Below the pieces are notes generated by a model, which searched no databases, was not told the origin of the DNA, and saw only the letters and a list, made by a program, of their open reading frames with translations. From assembly GCF_002157625.1 (NCBI RefSeq), contig NZ_BDMM01000003.1, positions 124,001 to 188,000 on the forward strand: DNA of 64,000 nt, given 5' to 3'. Position 1 is the stretch's first letter. Each line of letters begins with the position of its first letter. Source of the DNA: Brevundimonas sp. SH203 (lineage in GTDB: Bacteria; Pseudomonadota; Alphaproteobacteria; Caulobacterales; Caulobacteraceae). Below, piece by piece: positions 29,930 through 38,350 of the stretch. The position numbers and the translations under genes were made by a program.

Positions 29930-30691
29930 TCAGCGCGGGGCCATGCGGATGGCGCCGTCCAGACGGATGGTCTCGCCGTTCAGCATCGGATTGGTCACGA
30001 TGGCCTCCACCAGCTGGGCGTATTCGTCCGGGTCGCCCAGGCGGGCGGGGAACGGCACCTGCTGGCCCAGCGAATCCTGCGCCTCCTGCGGCAGGGTCGC
30101 CAACAGCGGCGTCAGGAACAGGCCCGGCGCGATGGTCGTCACCCGAATGCCGTATCGGGCGAACTCGCGCGCGATCGGCAGGGTCATGCCCGCGATGGCC
30201 GCCTTGGACGCCGCATAGGCCGCCTGTCCGATCTGGCCGTCGAAGGCGGCGACGCTGGCGGTGTTGACGATCACGCCGCGCTCCTCGCCCACGGTTTCGG
30301 CGTCGTGCAGCCGCTCTGCGAACTTGGACAGGACGTTGAAGCTGCCGATCAGATTGACCGTGACGATCCGCACGAAGTCGGCCAGGGGAATGGCCTTGCC
30401 GTCGCGGCCGATGACCTTGGCGGGCGGGCCGATGCCGGCGCAGTTCACCAGGATGCGCGCCTTGCCGTTCAGGCCCTCGGCCTCGGCCAGGGCGTCGGCC
30501 ACCGCCTGTTCGTCGGCGACGTCCGCGACCGCGAACCGGCCGCCGATCTTGGCGGCGGTCTCGGCCGCCAGGTCGGGGTTGCGATCCAGGATCGTGACCT
30601 TGGCGCCGGCCCTGGCCAGGCGGGCGGCGGTCGCCCCGCCCAGGCCCGAAGCGCCTCCGGTGACGATGGCGGCATGTCCGGCGATGTTCAT
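29930..30691 (-). CDS. SDR, probable type-II 3-hydroxyacyl-CoA dehydrogenase
   Basis: 253 residues. TGGASGLG is near residue 11, NCAGI near 85, and the catalytic TASVAAFDGQIGQAAYAASKAAIAGMTLPIAREFARYGIRV holds Ser, Tyr and Lys. The long insertion IGRDGKAIPLADFVRIVTVNLIGSFNVLSKFAERL and the end PMLNGETIRLDGAIRMAPR are characteristic of HSD17B10-like 3-hydroxyacyl-CoA dehydrogenases. It would oxidise the 3-hydroxyacyl-CoA made by the hydratase at 34711. It is first in its transcript, 127 bases from the 17-base shared motif. Confidence 0.9.
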   Translation of the reverse strand: MNIAGHAAIVTGGASGLGGATAARLARAGAKVTILDRNPDLAAETAAKIGGRFAVADVADEQAVADALAEAEGLNGKARILVNCAGIGPPAKVIGRDGKAIPLADFVRIVTVNLIGSFNVLSKFAERLHDAETVGEERGVIVNTASVAAFDGQIGQAAYAASKAAIAGMTLPIAREFARYGIRVTTIAPGLFLTPLLATLPQEAQDSLGQQVPFPARLGDPDEYAQLVEAIVTNPMLNGETIRLDGAIRMAPR

Positions 30692-30817
30692 GTCTCGGTC
30701 TTCCTTGAAAGGGTGATCGCCGGGGCCAGCGGCCGACAGCGGCGCCGAGCCTCTCCAGCAGGCGATTTCACGCTAGGGCCGATCGGGGGCGAAGGCTTTG
30801 CCCTCGATTGTTGCAAG

Positions 30818-30834
30818 ATTTGACGTTTCTTGCG
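30818..30834. promoter_or_regulatory. Shared 17-base motif, copy A (ATTTGACGTTTCTTGCG)
   Basis: It lies in the 249-base divergent gap between the SDR (minus) and the CoA ligase (plus). It is identical at 16 of 17 positions to the sequence at 44296-44312 in front of the TonB receptor of the same pathway. It is a candidate binding site for the AraC-type regulator encoded at 39820-40692. Confidence 0.55.
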
Positions 30835-30940
30835 CCGCCCTTGCGCCGCACCTCCGACTTCGGCTCGCATCGGCTCAACAAGATTATCGGGCGGCCCGGG
30901 ATGGACCTGGCGCATGACCCGAAACCGGAGGAGTCCCTCG

Positions 30941-32479
30941 ATGGCGCAGGCCGCACACCCGCTGGGCCATGCCCGGCGCGTGCCCGACAAACCCGCCTGT
31001 ATTCTGGCCGAGACCGGCGAGGCGATGACCTATGCCCAGCTGGAGGCGGCGGCCAATCAGGGCGCGCGGCTGATGCGGGCGCTGGGGCTGAAGCGCGGCG
31101 ACGTCGTCGCGGTGGTGCTGGACAACGGCTTCGACACCTTCCGCATCGCCTGGGCCGCCCAGAGGATCGGGGTCTTCCTGACCAGCCTGTCCACCAAGAG
31201 CAGCATCGCCGACCTGACCTATATCCTGAAGGACGCCGACGCGCGGCTGGTGATCGCCTCGGACGGTCTGGCCGAAAACGTCCGCGAGGCGGCCGCGACG
31301 CTGGACATCGCCGCCTATTCCATCACGGGCGCCGCCGGACTGAGGAACTGGACAGAGGAACGATCCGCCCTTTCGCCCGACCTGCCCCAGGATGCGGAGC
31401 CGGGGACGGACATGCTCTATTCGTCGGGCACCACCGGACGGCCCAAGGGCGTGCGTCCGACCCTGCCGACCGGCCCGCTGGACGCCTCCACGCCCCTGAT
31501 GGCGATGGGGCGCGATCTGTATGGAATGGATCAGGACACCGTCTATCTGTCCACGTCGCCGCTATATCACGCCGCGCCCCTGCGCTGGGCCATGACGGTG
31601 CATCGGTTCGGCGGCGCGGTGGTCATCATGCGCCAGTTCGATCCCGAACAGGCCCTGGCCCATATCGAACGCTATCGCATCACCGCCAGCACCTGGGTTC
31701 CGACCCATTTCGTGCGGATGCTGAAACTGCCCGAGGCGGTCCGCGCCCGATGCGACATGTCCAGCATGACGGCCGTCATCCATGCGGCGGCGCCCTGCCC
31801 CGTGCCGGTCAAACAGGCCATGATCGACTGGTGGGGGCCGATCATCCACGAATATTATTCCGGCACCGAGACCTGCGGCATCACCGCGCTGTCGGCCCAA
31901 GAGTGGCTGGCCAAGCCCGGCTCGGTGGGCCGGGCGGTGCTGGGAAAGGTGCGCATCCTGAACGCGGCGGCCGAGGAACTGCCGGTCGGAGAAGTCGGAG
32001 AGGTGTTCTTCTCCGACGGCCCGGCCTTCGCCTATCACAACGACCCGGAAAAGACGGCCCAGGCCCACAGTCCCCAGGGCTGGGCCACCCTGGGCGACAT
32101 CGGCCATCTGGATGCGGACGGCTATCTGTTCCTGACCGACCGAAAGGGGTTCATGATCATATCCGGCGGGGTGAACATCTATCCGCAGGAGATCGAGAAC
32201 CTGCTGATCACCCACCCGGACGTGGCCGATGTCGCCGTCATCGGCGCCCCGGACGAGGAAATGGGCGAACGGGTCGTGGCGGTGGTGCAGCCCGTGCGCT
32301 GGTCCGACGCCGGGCCTGAGCTGGCCCAGGCCCTGACCCGAATGGCGAGGGAACAGTTGGGCGGGGTCAAGACGCCGCGCCAGATCGACTTCCGCCAGAC
32401 CCTGCCGCGCGAACCCACCGGCAAGCTGCTGAAACGCCTGATCCGCGACGACTATCACGCAAAGGACGCCCCCTCTTGA
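30941..32479 (+). CDS. AMP-dependent acyl-CoA ligase
   Basis: 512 residues from ATG 30941, which has GGAGGAG eight bases before it; the upstream in-frame extension has no family similarity. The P-loop SSGTTGRPKGV is at about 162-172, YYSGTETCGIT near 305, the hinge YLFLTDRKGFMIISGGVNIYPQEIE near 395-420, and the catalytic Lys in PREPTGKLLKR near the C-terminus. It activates a carboxylic acid to its CoA thioester in the cytoplasm. It opens the plus-strand operon of acyl-CoA enzymes, so the acid produced by the P450, alcohol and aldehyde dehydrogenase chain is the likely substrate. Confidence 0.92.
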   Translation: MAQAAHPLGHARRVPDKPACILAETGEAMTYAQLEAAANQGARLMRALGLKRGDVVAVVLDNGFDTFRIAWAAQRIGVFLTSLSTKSSIADLTYILKDADARLVIASDGLAENVREAAATLDIAAYSITGAAGLRNWTEERSALSPDLPQDAEPGTDMLYSSGTTGRPKGVRPTLPTGPLDASTPLMAMGRDLYGMDQDTVYLSTSPLYHAAPLRWAMTVHRFGGAVVIMRQFDPEQALAHIERYRITASTWVPTHFVRMLKLPEAVRARCDMSSMTAVIHAAAPCPVPVKQAMIDWWGPIIHEYYSGTETCGITALSAQEWLAKPGSVGRAVLGKVRILNAAAEELPVGEVGEVFFSDGPAFAYHNDPEKTAQAHSPQGWATLGDIGHLDADGYLFLTDRKGFMIISGGVNIYPQEIENLLITHPDVADVAVIGAPDEEMGERVVAVVQPVRWSDAGPELAQALTRMAREQLGGVKTPRQIDFRQTLPREPTGKLLKRLIRDDYHAKDAPS

Positions 32480-33657
32480 CCCCGATTTCAGACGAGGCGC
32501 GCGGCATCGCCGCCCGCGTCGAGACCTTTGTGCGCCGGCAAGTGGCTCCCTATGAGCGCGACGCGCGATGCACGGCCCATGGCCCGACCGACGACCTGGT
32601 GCGCGAACTGCGGGACCTGGCCCGCGAGGCCGGCGTGCTGACGCCGCACATCCGACCCGACGGGTCGCACCTGAGCCAGCGCGAGACGGCCGTGGTGCTG
32701 CGGGCGTCGGGCCTGTCGCCTCTGGGCCCCATCGCCGTCAACGTCGCCGCGCCCGACGAAGGCAATATGTATCTGATCGGCAAGGTCGGCTCGCCCGAAA
32801 TCAAGGCGCGCTTTCTGGAGCCGCTGGTGTCGGGACGCGCGCGGTCGGCCTTTTTCATGACCGAACCGGCCGAGGACGGCGGCGCGGGTTCGGACCCGTC
32901 GATGATGCGGACCACCTGTCGGCTGGACGGCGATCACTGGGTCGTCAACGGCCGCAAGGCCTTCATCACCGGCGCGGACGGGGCGGACATCGGCATCGTC
33001 ATGGCGAAGTCGGACGAAGGCGCCTGCATGTTCCTGATCGACCTGCCCGATCCGGCGATCAGGATCGAGCGCATCCTGAACACCATCGACACCTCCATGC
33101 CCGGCGGCCATGCGGTCGTGACCATCGACAATCTGCGCATTCCGGCCGACCAGATGCTGGGCCACAGCGGCGAGGGCTTCAAATACGCCCAGGTCCGCCT
33201 GTCGCCTGCGCGCCTGTCCCACTGCATGCGCTGGCTGGGCGCCTGCACCCGCGCCCAGGAGATCGCCGTCGCCTACGCCGTGAAACGCCAGGCCTTCGGC
33301 AAGCCCCTGATCGACCACGAGGGCGTGGGCTTCATGCTGGCGGAAAACCGCATCGCGCTGAAACAGGCCGAACTGATGATCGACTGGTGCGCCGGCGTTC
33401 TGGACACGGGCGCCCAGGACACCGGCGCCTTGGGCACGGTCGAAAGCTCGATGGCCAAGGTCGCGGTGTCGGAGGGCCTTTACGCCGTGGCGGATCGCTG
33501 CGTTCAGGTCATGGGCGGAACAGGCGTGACCGACGACAGCATCGTGGCCCAGATCTATCGCGAACTGCGCGCCTTCCGCATCTACGACGGTCCCACCGAG
33601 GTCCATAAATGGAGCCTGGCCAAGGCCATCAAGCGCGAGGCGCGAACCGATGACTGA
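32476..33657 (+). CDS. Acyl-CoA dehydrogenase
   Basis: 393 residues starting at TTG 32476 in a four-base overlap with the ligase stop. The FAD and substrate segments FFMTEPAEDGGAGSDPSMM, DGDHWVVNGRKAFITGA and GFKYAQVRLSPARLSHCMRWLGACTRAQEIAVAYAVKRQAFGKPL are conserved, as is QVMGGTGVTDDSIVAQIYRELRAFRIYDGPTEVH at the end. The family introduces the 2,3-double bond in acyl-CoA, passing electrons to ETF. The next gene, a phosphotransferase, often accompanies this dehydrogenase type (the human ACAD10/11 pair is a fusion of the two). Confidence 0.92.
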   Translation: MTPISDEARGIAARVETFVRRQVAPYERDARCTAHGPTDDLVRELRDLAREAGVLTPHIRPDGSHLSQRETAVVLRASGLSPLGPIAVNVAAPDEGNMYLIGKVGSPEIKARFLEPLVSGRARSAFFMTEPAEDGGAGSDPSMMRTTCRLDGDHWVVNGRKAFITGADGADIGIVMAKSDEGACMFLIDLPDPAIRIERILNTIDTSMPGGHAVVTIDNLRIPADQMLGHSGEGFKYAQVRLSPARLSHCMRWLGACTRAQEIAVAYAVKRQAFGKPLIDHEGVGFMLAENRIALKQAELMIDWCAGVLDTGAQDTGALGTVESSMAKVAVSEGLYAVADRCVQVMGGTGVTDDSIVAQIYRELRAFRIYDGPTEVHKWSLAKAIKREARTDD

Positions 33658-34714
33658 CAACCCCAACGCCGGTTTCACCGCCGTCAGCGACAAACACCGT
33701 TTCGACGAGGCCGCGCTGGCGCAATGGATGGCCGCGGCCATTCCCGACTTCGCCGGTCCCCTGTCGGTGCATCAGTTCAAGGGCGGTCAGTCCAATCCGA
33801 CCTATCGGCTGTCCACACCGGGCCGGAACTATGTTCTGCGCCGCAAGCCGCCCGGTCAGCTGGCGGACGGCGCCCATGCGGTCGAGCGCGAGGCCCGCAT
33901 CGTGTCCGCCCTGGGCACGGTCGACTTCCCCGTGCCAAGGGTCCACGGCCTGTGCGAGGACGCCTCGGTCATCGGCACCGCCTTCTATGTGATGGATCTG
34001 GTCGAGGGCCGCATCTTCTGGGACGCGACCCTGCCCGACGTCCTCGCCGCCGACCGGCCCGCCTATTTCCACGCCATGGCCGACACCCTTGCCCGGCTGC
34101 ACGACATCGACTACCGGGCCATCGGTCTGGAGGACTATGGCCGCCCGGACGCCTATGTCGCCCGTCAGGTCAGGCGCTGGAGCCGTCAGTATCAGGCCGA
34201 TCTGGCCGAGGCCGGGCCGGAGAAGAATCTTGAGGCCCTGATCGACTGGCTAACGCAGCATATGCCGCCGGACGGCGCCCCCTCCATCGTCCACGGCGAC
34301 TTCCGCATCGACAATATGATCTTCCATCCCACCGAGCCGCGCGTGGTGGCGGTGCTGGACTGGGAGTTGTCCACCATCGGCCAGCCCATCGCCGACTTCG
34401 CCTACAATATGATGATGTACCGCATCCCGCCGATGATGCTGGCGGGTCTGGTCGGCGCGGACCTGAAGACGCTCAATCTGCCCGGCGAGGCCGAATATGT
34501 GGAACGCTATCGCCGCCGGAGAGGCTTGGACGCCGTGCCCGACCTCGACTTCTACGTCGTCTTCAACCTGTTCCGCCTGGCGGCCATCTTCCATGGCATC
34601 AAGGCGCGGATCGCGCGGGGCACCGCCTCGTCCGCCCATGCGCGCGAGATGGTCGCCACCCTGCCCCTGATTTCCGAAATCGCCCTGCAACAAGCCCGAC
34701 AGGCCCGCCTATGA
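33650..34714 (+). CDS. Phosphotransferase family protein (ACAD10/11 N-domain-like kinase)
   Basis: 354 residues with the aminoglycoside-phosphotransferase kinase fold: FKGGQSNPTYRL and YVLRRKPPGQL for nucleotide binding, SIVHGDFRIDNMIFHP as the catalytic loop and VVAVLDWELSTIGQPIADFAY as the metal-binding Asp loop. It overlaps the acyl-CoA dehydrogenase by eight bases. The closest functional parallel is ACAD10/11, where this domain phosphorylates the hydroxyl of 4-hydroxyacyl-CoA before the dehydrogenase domain acts. That makes a hydroxylated acyl-CoA a plausible intermediate here. Antibiotic resistance is not suggested by the context. Confidence 0.88.
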   Translation: MTDNPNAGFTAVSDKHRFDEAALAQWMAAAIPDFAGPLSVHQFKGGQSNPTYRLSTPGRNYVLRRKPPGQLADGAHAVEREARIVSALGTVDFPVPRVHGLCEDASVIGTAFYVMDLVEGRIFWDATLPDVLAADRPAYFHAMADTLARLHDIDYRAIGLEDYGRPDAYVARQVRRWSRQYQADLAEAGPEKNLEALIDWLTQHMPPDGAPSIVHGDFRIDNMIFHPTEPRVVAVLDWELSTIGQPIADFAYNMMMYRIPPMMLAGLVGADLKTLNLPGEAEYVERYRRRRGLDAVPDLDFYVVFNLFRLAAIFHGIKARIARGTASSAHAREMVATLPLISEIALQQARQARL

Positions 34715-35523
34715 CCGAACCCGCCCCCCTGATCGTCGAGCGCCAGGGCGCAGTCGTCCGCCTGATCCTCAACCGCCCCGCCGCCGGAAACGCCATCGAC
34801 GTCGCCTTGGCCAAGGCGCTGATGGAGGCGGCGATCGACTGCGATGAAGACCCGACGGTGCGTTGCGTGGTCCTGACCGGGGCCGGGCGCATGTTCTGCG
34901 TCGGCGGCGACGTGAAGCTGTTCGCCTCGGCCGGAGAGCGCATCCCCCATCTGCTGAAGGAACTGACCAGCTATCTCCATTCCGCCGTCTCCCGGCTGGC
35001 GCGGATGCAGAAGCCGCTGATCACCGTCGTCAACGGCCCGGCGGCGGGCGCGGGCTTCAGCCTGGCCCTGCTGGGCGACATCGCCCTGGCCTCGCCCAGC
35101 GCCAGCTTCACCCTGGCCTATGGCAAGCTGGGCCTGTCGCCGGACGGCGGCTCGACCTGGCTGCTGCCGCGCCTGATCGGCCTGCGAAACGCGCAGGAGC
35201 TGATGCTGACCGACCCGACCCTGTCGGCCGCGCGCGCCGCCGAACTGGGTCTGGTGACGCGGGTTTGCGATGCTGAGGATGCAGGGACCGAAGCGTCGCT
35301 GTCGCATCAAGCCGAGCAACTGGCGGACCAGTTGTCACGCTCGGCCGTCGGCGCTTGGGGCCGGACGCGCGAGCTGTTGCTGGGCGCTTACGGCGCCTCT
35401 CTGGAAGCCCATCTGGAGGCCGAGGCCCGCGCCATCGCCCTGGCCGGACGCGCCGCCGAAAGCCGCGAGGGCATCTCCGCCTTCGTCGCCCGCCGTCCCG
35501 CGGAATTCATCAGCGCGACCTGA
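34711..35523 (+). CDS. Enoyl-CoA hydratase/isomerase
   Basis: 270 residues of the crotonase fold: LNRPAAGNAIDVALAKAL, the oxyanion-hole segment GAGRMFCVGGDVKLF, and GPAAGAGFSLALLGDIALASPSASFTLAYGKLGLSPDGGSTWLLPRLIG. The PDGG segment is the PaaG-like variant, in which an Asp takes part in catalysis. Hydration or isomerisation of enoyl-CoA is expected. It overlaps the phosphotransferase by four bases and is the last gene of the operon, converging on the ferredoxin reductase gene with a nine-base gap. Confidence 0.9.
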   Translation: MTEPAPLIVERQGAVVRLILNRPAAGNAIDVALAKALMEAAIDCDEDPTVRCVVLTGAGRMFCVGGDVKLFASAGERIPHLLKELTSYLHSAVSRLARMQKPLITVVNGPAAGAGFSLALLGDIALASPSASFTLAYGKLGLSPDGGSTWLLPRLIGLRNAQELMLTDPTLSAARAAELGLVTRVCDAEDAGTEASLSHQAEQLADQLSRSAVGAWGRTRELLLGAYGASLEAHLEAEARAIALAGRAAESREGISAFVARRPAEFISAT

Positions 35524-35532
35524 TCCGGCGGA

Positions 35533-36732
35533 TCAGGTCGCCAGCACCTCGGCCGTGGCCCCGTTCGTGACCCAGGCCCGGCCCTTCATGAAGTCCTTGG
35601 CGGCGTTGATGGCGTCCACGGCGATGATCCGCCCCTCGCGCAGATAGACGACCGAAAAGCTGCGCGCCGCCGGATCGCCGCGCACGATCTCCTGATCATA
35701 TCCGCCCGACAGGCCGATGGTCTGCAGCTTCAGATCGTACTGGTTGGACCAGAACCACGGCAGGGCGTCATGGTCGCGCCCCTGCCCCGTCAGTTCGCGC
35801 GCGACGGTGGCGGCCTGCTCCGTCACGCTGGGCACGGATTCGATGCGGATGCGGCCAGTCCCGGCGAAACGGCTGGCCTGATTGACGCAGTCGCCGATGG
35901 CGAAGACGTCGGGCAGGCTGGTGCGGCAGCGGGCGTCCACGTCGATGCCGTTCGTCGTCCGGGCGCCCGCCGCCTCCAGCACCGCGACATTGGGGGTGAT
36001 GCCGATGCCGACTATGACCAGATCCGCCGCGATCCGCTCGCCGTCCGCCAGCACGACCCCGGCGACCCGGCCCACGCCTTCCAGATGATCCACGCCCACG
36101 CCCAGCCGGAGGTCCACGCCCCGCGCCCGGTGTTCCTCGGCGAAGAAGGCCGACAGCTGCGGCCCCGCGACCCGCGCCAGCAGCCGGTCCTGGGCCTCAA
36201 TCAGGGTCACGGCCTTGCCGAACTTCCGAAGAACCGCCGCCGCCTCCAGCCCGATATAGCCGCCGCCGACGATGGCCACGCGCGTCACGCCGGGCAGTTC
36301 GGCCAGGATGGCGTCGATGTCCGCCCGGCTGCGGACGGCGTGAACCCCGGCCAGACCGGCGCCCTCGCACGTCATCCGGCGCGGCGACCCGCCCGCGGCC
36401 CAGACCAGGACGCCATAGCTCATCCGTCGGCCGGAAGCCGTCTCGACCTCCCGACTCTCGGGGTCCACGCGCACCACCGTCTCGCCGGTGATCAGGGCGA
36501 CGGCCTTTTCGCTCCAGTAGGCGGCGGGGCGCAGATGCAGCCGGTCGAAGGTCTTGTCGCCGGCGAAATACTCCTTGGACAGGGGCGGCCGCTCATAGGG
36601 CGGTTCCGGCTCGTCCCCGACGATGGCGATGGTCCCCTGAAATCCGAGCTGGCGCAGCGAGATCGCGGTCTGGGCGCCGCCCTGGCCCCCGCCCACGATC
36701 AGCACGTCCGCATGATCAAGCTGCGCCGTCAT
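35533..36732 (-). CDS. NAD(P)H-dependent ferredoxin reductase (FAD)
   Basis: 399 residues. The FAD motif VLIVGGGQGGAQTAISLRQLG is at the N-terminus, EPPYERPPLSKEYF follows, the NAD motif VAIVGGGYIGLEAAAVLRKFG is near 150-170, and TSLPDVFAIGDCVN is near 275. This is the putidaredoxin-reductase type. It would pass electrons from NAD(P)H to the ferredoxin encoded three bases upstream, and from there to the P450 at 40703. All are on one strand, so a complete class I P450 electron chain is encoded. Confidence 0.93.
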   Translation of the reverse strand: MTAQLDHADVLIVGGGQGGAQTAISLRQLGFQGTIAIVGDEPEPPYERPPLSKEYFAGDKTFDRLHLRPAAYWSEKAVALITGETVVRVDPESREVETASGRRMSYGVLVWAAGGSPRRMTCEGAGLAGVHAVRSRADIDAILAELPGVTRVAIVGGGYIGLEAAAVLRKFGKAVTLIEAQDRLLARVAGPQLSAFFAEEHRARGVDLRLGVGVDHLEGVGRVAGVVLADGERIAADLVIVGIGITPNVAVLEAAGARTTNGIDVDARCRTSLPDVFAIGDCVNQASRFAGTGRIRIESVPSVTEQAATVARELTGQGRDHDALPWFWSNQYDLKLQTIGLSGGYDQEIVRGDPAARSFSVVYLREGRIIAVDAINAAKDFMKGRAWVTNGATAEVLAT

Positions 36733-36735
36733 GTC

Positions 36736-37050
36736 TCACTCCTCCGGCGCGATGCGCACGACCAGCCCCGCCGTGGCCGCCGTCACCGGCAGTTGGCAGG
36801 ACAGGCGCGAGTTCGGCTGGCGATAGAGGCTGCATTCCAGCATGTCGGCTTCGTCCGCCCCCATCTCGGGCAGGGCCTCCGCCCCCTCCTCCACGAAGAC
36901 ATGACAGGTGGCGCAGGAGCAGGAGCCGCCGCACAGGGCCACAACCTCGTCGATCCCGGCGTTGCGGATCGCCTCCATCATCGACACGCCGATCTCGGCC
37001 TCGACCGCGACGGCCTCGCCTTCGCGCAGGATCACCGTGACGCCGGGCAT
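36736..37050 (-). CDS. [2Fe-2S] ferredoxin, adrenodoxin/putidaredoxin type
   Basis: 104 residues. The cluster ligands are in CGGSCSCATC (Cys-x5-Cys-x2-Cys) and the later RLSCQLP. GADEADMLE is the acidic helix that usually docks reductase and P450. The size and spacing match putidaredoxin/terpredoxin-type proteins. It works as the electron carrier between the neighbouring reductase and the P450. Confidence 0.95.
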   Translation of the reverse strand: MPGVTVILREGEAVAVEAEIGVSMMEAIRNAGIDEVVALCGGSCSCATCHVFVEEGAEALPEMGADEADMLECSLYRQPNSRLSCQLPVTAATAGLVVRIAPEE

Positions 37051-37123
37051 CAGAGACGCTCCATCGTGGATTGGGGTTTCGGTTGGGACAGCAGGAACAT
37101 CGGTCGACTTTCGGGAAAGGGCC

Positions 37124-37154
37124 GCCGATCAATCGCCGCGGGGCGACGATCGGC
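37124..37154 (-). other. Imperfect hairpin between alcohol dehydrogenase and ferredoxin genes
   Basis: GCCGATC and CGCC pair with GGCG and GATCGGC with small bulges, in the 159-base gap 37051-37209. It could lower read-through so the two ends of the operon are expressed unequally. No U-run follows directly, so the role is uncertain. Confidence 0.35.
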
Positions 37155-37209
37155 GTAGTTTTCCGGGGAGGGAACAGGAGCGTGACGGCGCGGGCCGCCA
37201 CGAAACGGA

Positions 37210-38313
37210 TCAGGGGATCAGGACGGCTTTCACGCATTCACCCTTATGCTGCGCCTCGACGGCGGCGTTGATTTCGGACAGGGGCCAGGTCCTGGTCAGC
37301 TTTTCGATGGGGAACCGGCCCTCGCGGTGCAGGGCCACCAGCTGCGGAATGAAGCCATCCAGGTCGCTGTCGCCCTCAATGATGCCCTGGATGCGATGGC
37401 CATAGGTGATCAGCCCGGCCAGATTGACCGACAGGCTGCTTTCGGGCCTGGGCGGCACCCCCACCAGACCCAGGACGCCGTGGCTGGCCAGGCTGGCCAG
37501 GGCCGCCTCGACCACCGGCTCGCGCCCGCTGGTCTCGAAGGCGTAGTCCACGCCGTCGGGCAGGATGGCCCGGATCGCCTCGGTCACGTTTCCGGCCGCC
37601 GGGTCGATCACATGGGTCGCCCCCAGCTCCAGCGCCAGGTCGCGCCGCGCCGCGATCGGCTCGACCAGGATGATGGTCGCACAGCCCTGGATGACCGCCC
37701 CCATCACCGCCGACAGACCGACCGGCCCGCCGCCGAAGACCGCCAGGGTCGACCCCGCCGGACAGGCCAGCGACCGCATGATCCCGCCCGCGCCCGTCTG
37801 AAAGCCGCAGCCCAGCGGCCCCAGGATTTCGAGCGGCGCATCGGCGTCCTCGATCTTCACGATGTTGCGCTCGAACGCCAGGGCGTGACTGGCGAAGGAC
37901 GACTGGCCGAAGAAGTTGGACGAGACGGGCCGGCCGTCGATGCTCAGGCCCGTCGAACCGTCCTTGCGCGCCCCGGCGTAGTTCAGGGCCGGAAACTCGC
38001 GGCAATAGGACGGCAGATGGTCGTTGCAGCGCGAACAATGGCCGCAGCTGGCGAAGCTCAGCACCACCCGGTCGCCGGGCGCCACCTTGGTCACGTCGGC
38101 GCCGACCGCCTCGACGATGCCCGCGCCTTCATGGCCCAGCACGGCGGGCAGGGCCACGGGAATGAAGCCGTCGCGCGTGATCAGGTCGGTGTGGCACAGG
38201 CCGACGCCGGTGATCCGCACCCGCACCTCATCGGCGCGCGGGCTCTCCATCTCGACGCTCTCGATCGAGAAATCGGCGTGCGGTTTGCGGGCGACGGCGG
38301 CGGTGATCTGCAT
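37210..38313 (-). CDS. Zinc-dependent alcohol dehydrogenase (aryl/terpene alcohol type)
   Basis: 367 residues of the MDR family. Catalytic zinc ligands are in GVGLCHTDL and GHEGAGIVEAVG, and the structural zinc Cys set is CGHCSRCNDHLPSYC. The NAD fold shows VFGGGPVGLSAVMGAVIQGC. The type resembles benzyl-alcohol and geraniol dehydrogenases. It would oxidise the alcohol made by the P450 to an aldehyde for the dehydrogenase encoded 37 bases upstream. The specific alcohol is not identifiable. Confidence 0.92.
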   Translation of the reverse strand: MQITAAVARKPHADFSIESVEMESPRADEVRVRITGVGLCHTDLITRDGFIPVALPAVLGHEGAGIVEAVGADVTKVAPGDRVVLSFASCGHCSRCNDHLPSYCREFPALNYAGARKDGSTGLSIDGRPVSSNFFGQSSFASHALAFERNIVKIEDADAPLEILGPLGCGFQTGAGGIMRSLACPAGSTLAVFGGGPVGLSAVMGAVIQGCATIILVEPIAARRDLALELGATHVIDPAAGNVTEAIRAILPDGVDYAFETSGREPVVEAALASLASHGVLGLVGVPPRPESSLSVNLAGLITYGHRIQGIIEGDSDLDGFIPQLVALHREGRFPIEKLTRTWPLSEINAAVEAQHKGECVKAVLIP

Positions 38314-38350
38314 GGAGATTATCCTTGGAACGCAAGACAGAGAGGCGCGG

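Noticed and set aside
33650..34714. Aminoglycoside resistance gene
   Set aside because: It shares only the kinase fold. Its coupling to an acyl-CoA dehydrogenase and length match the ACAD10/11-type domain.
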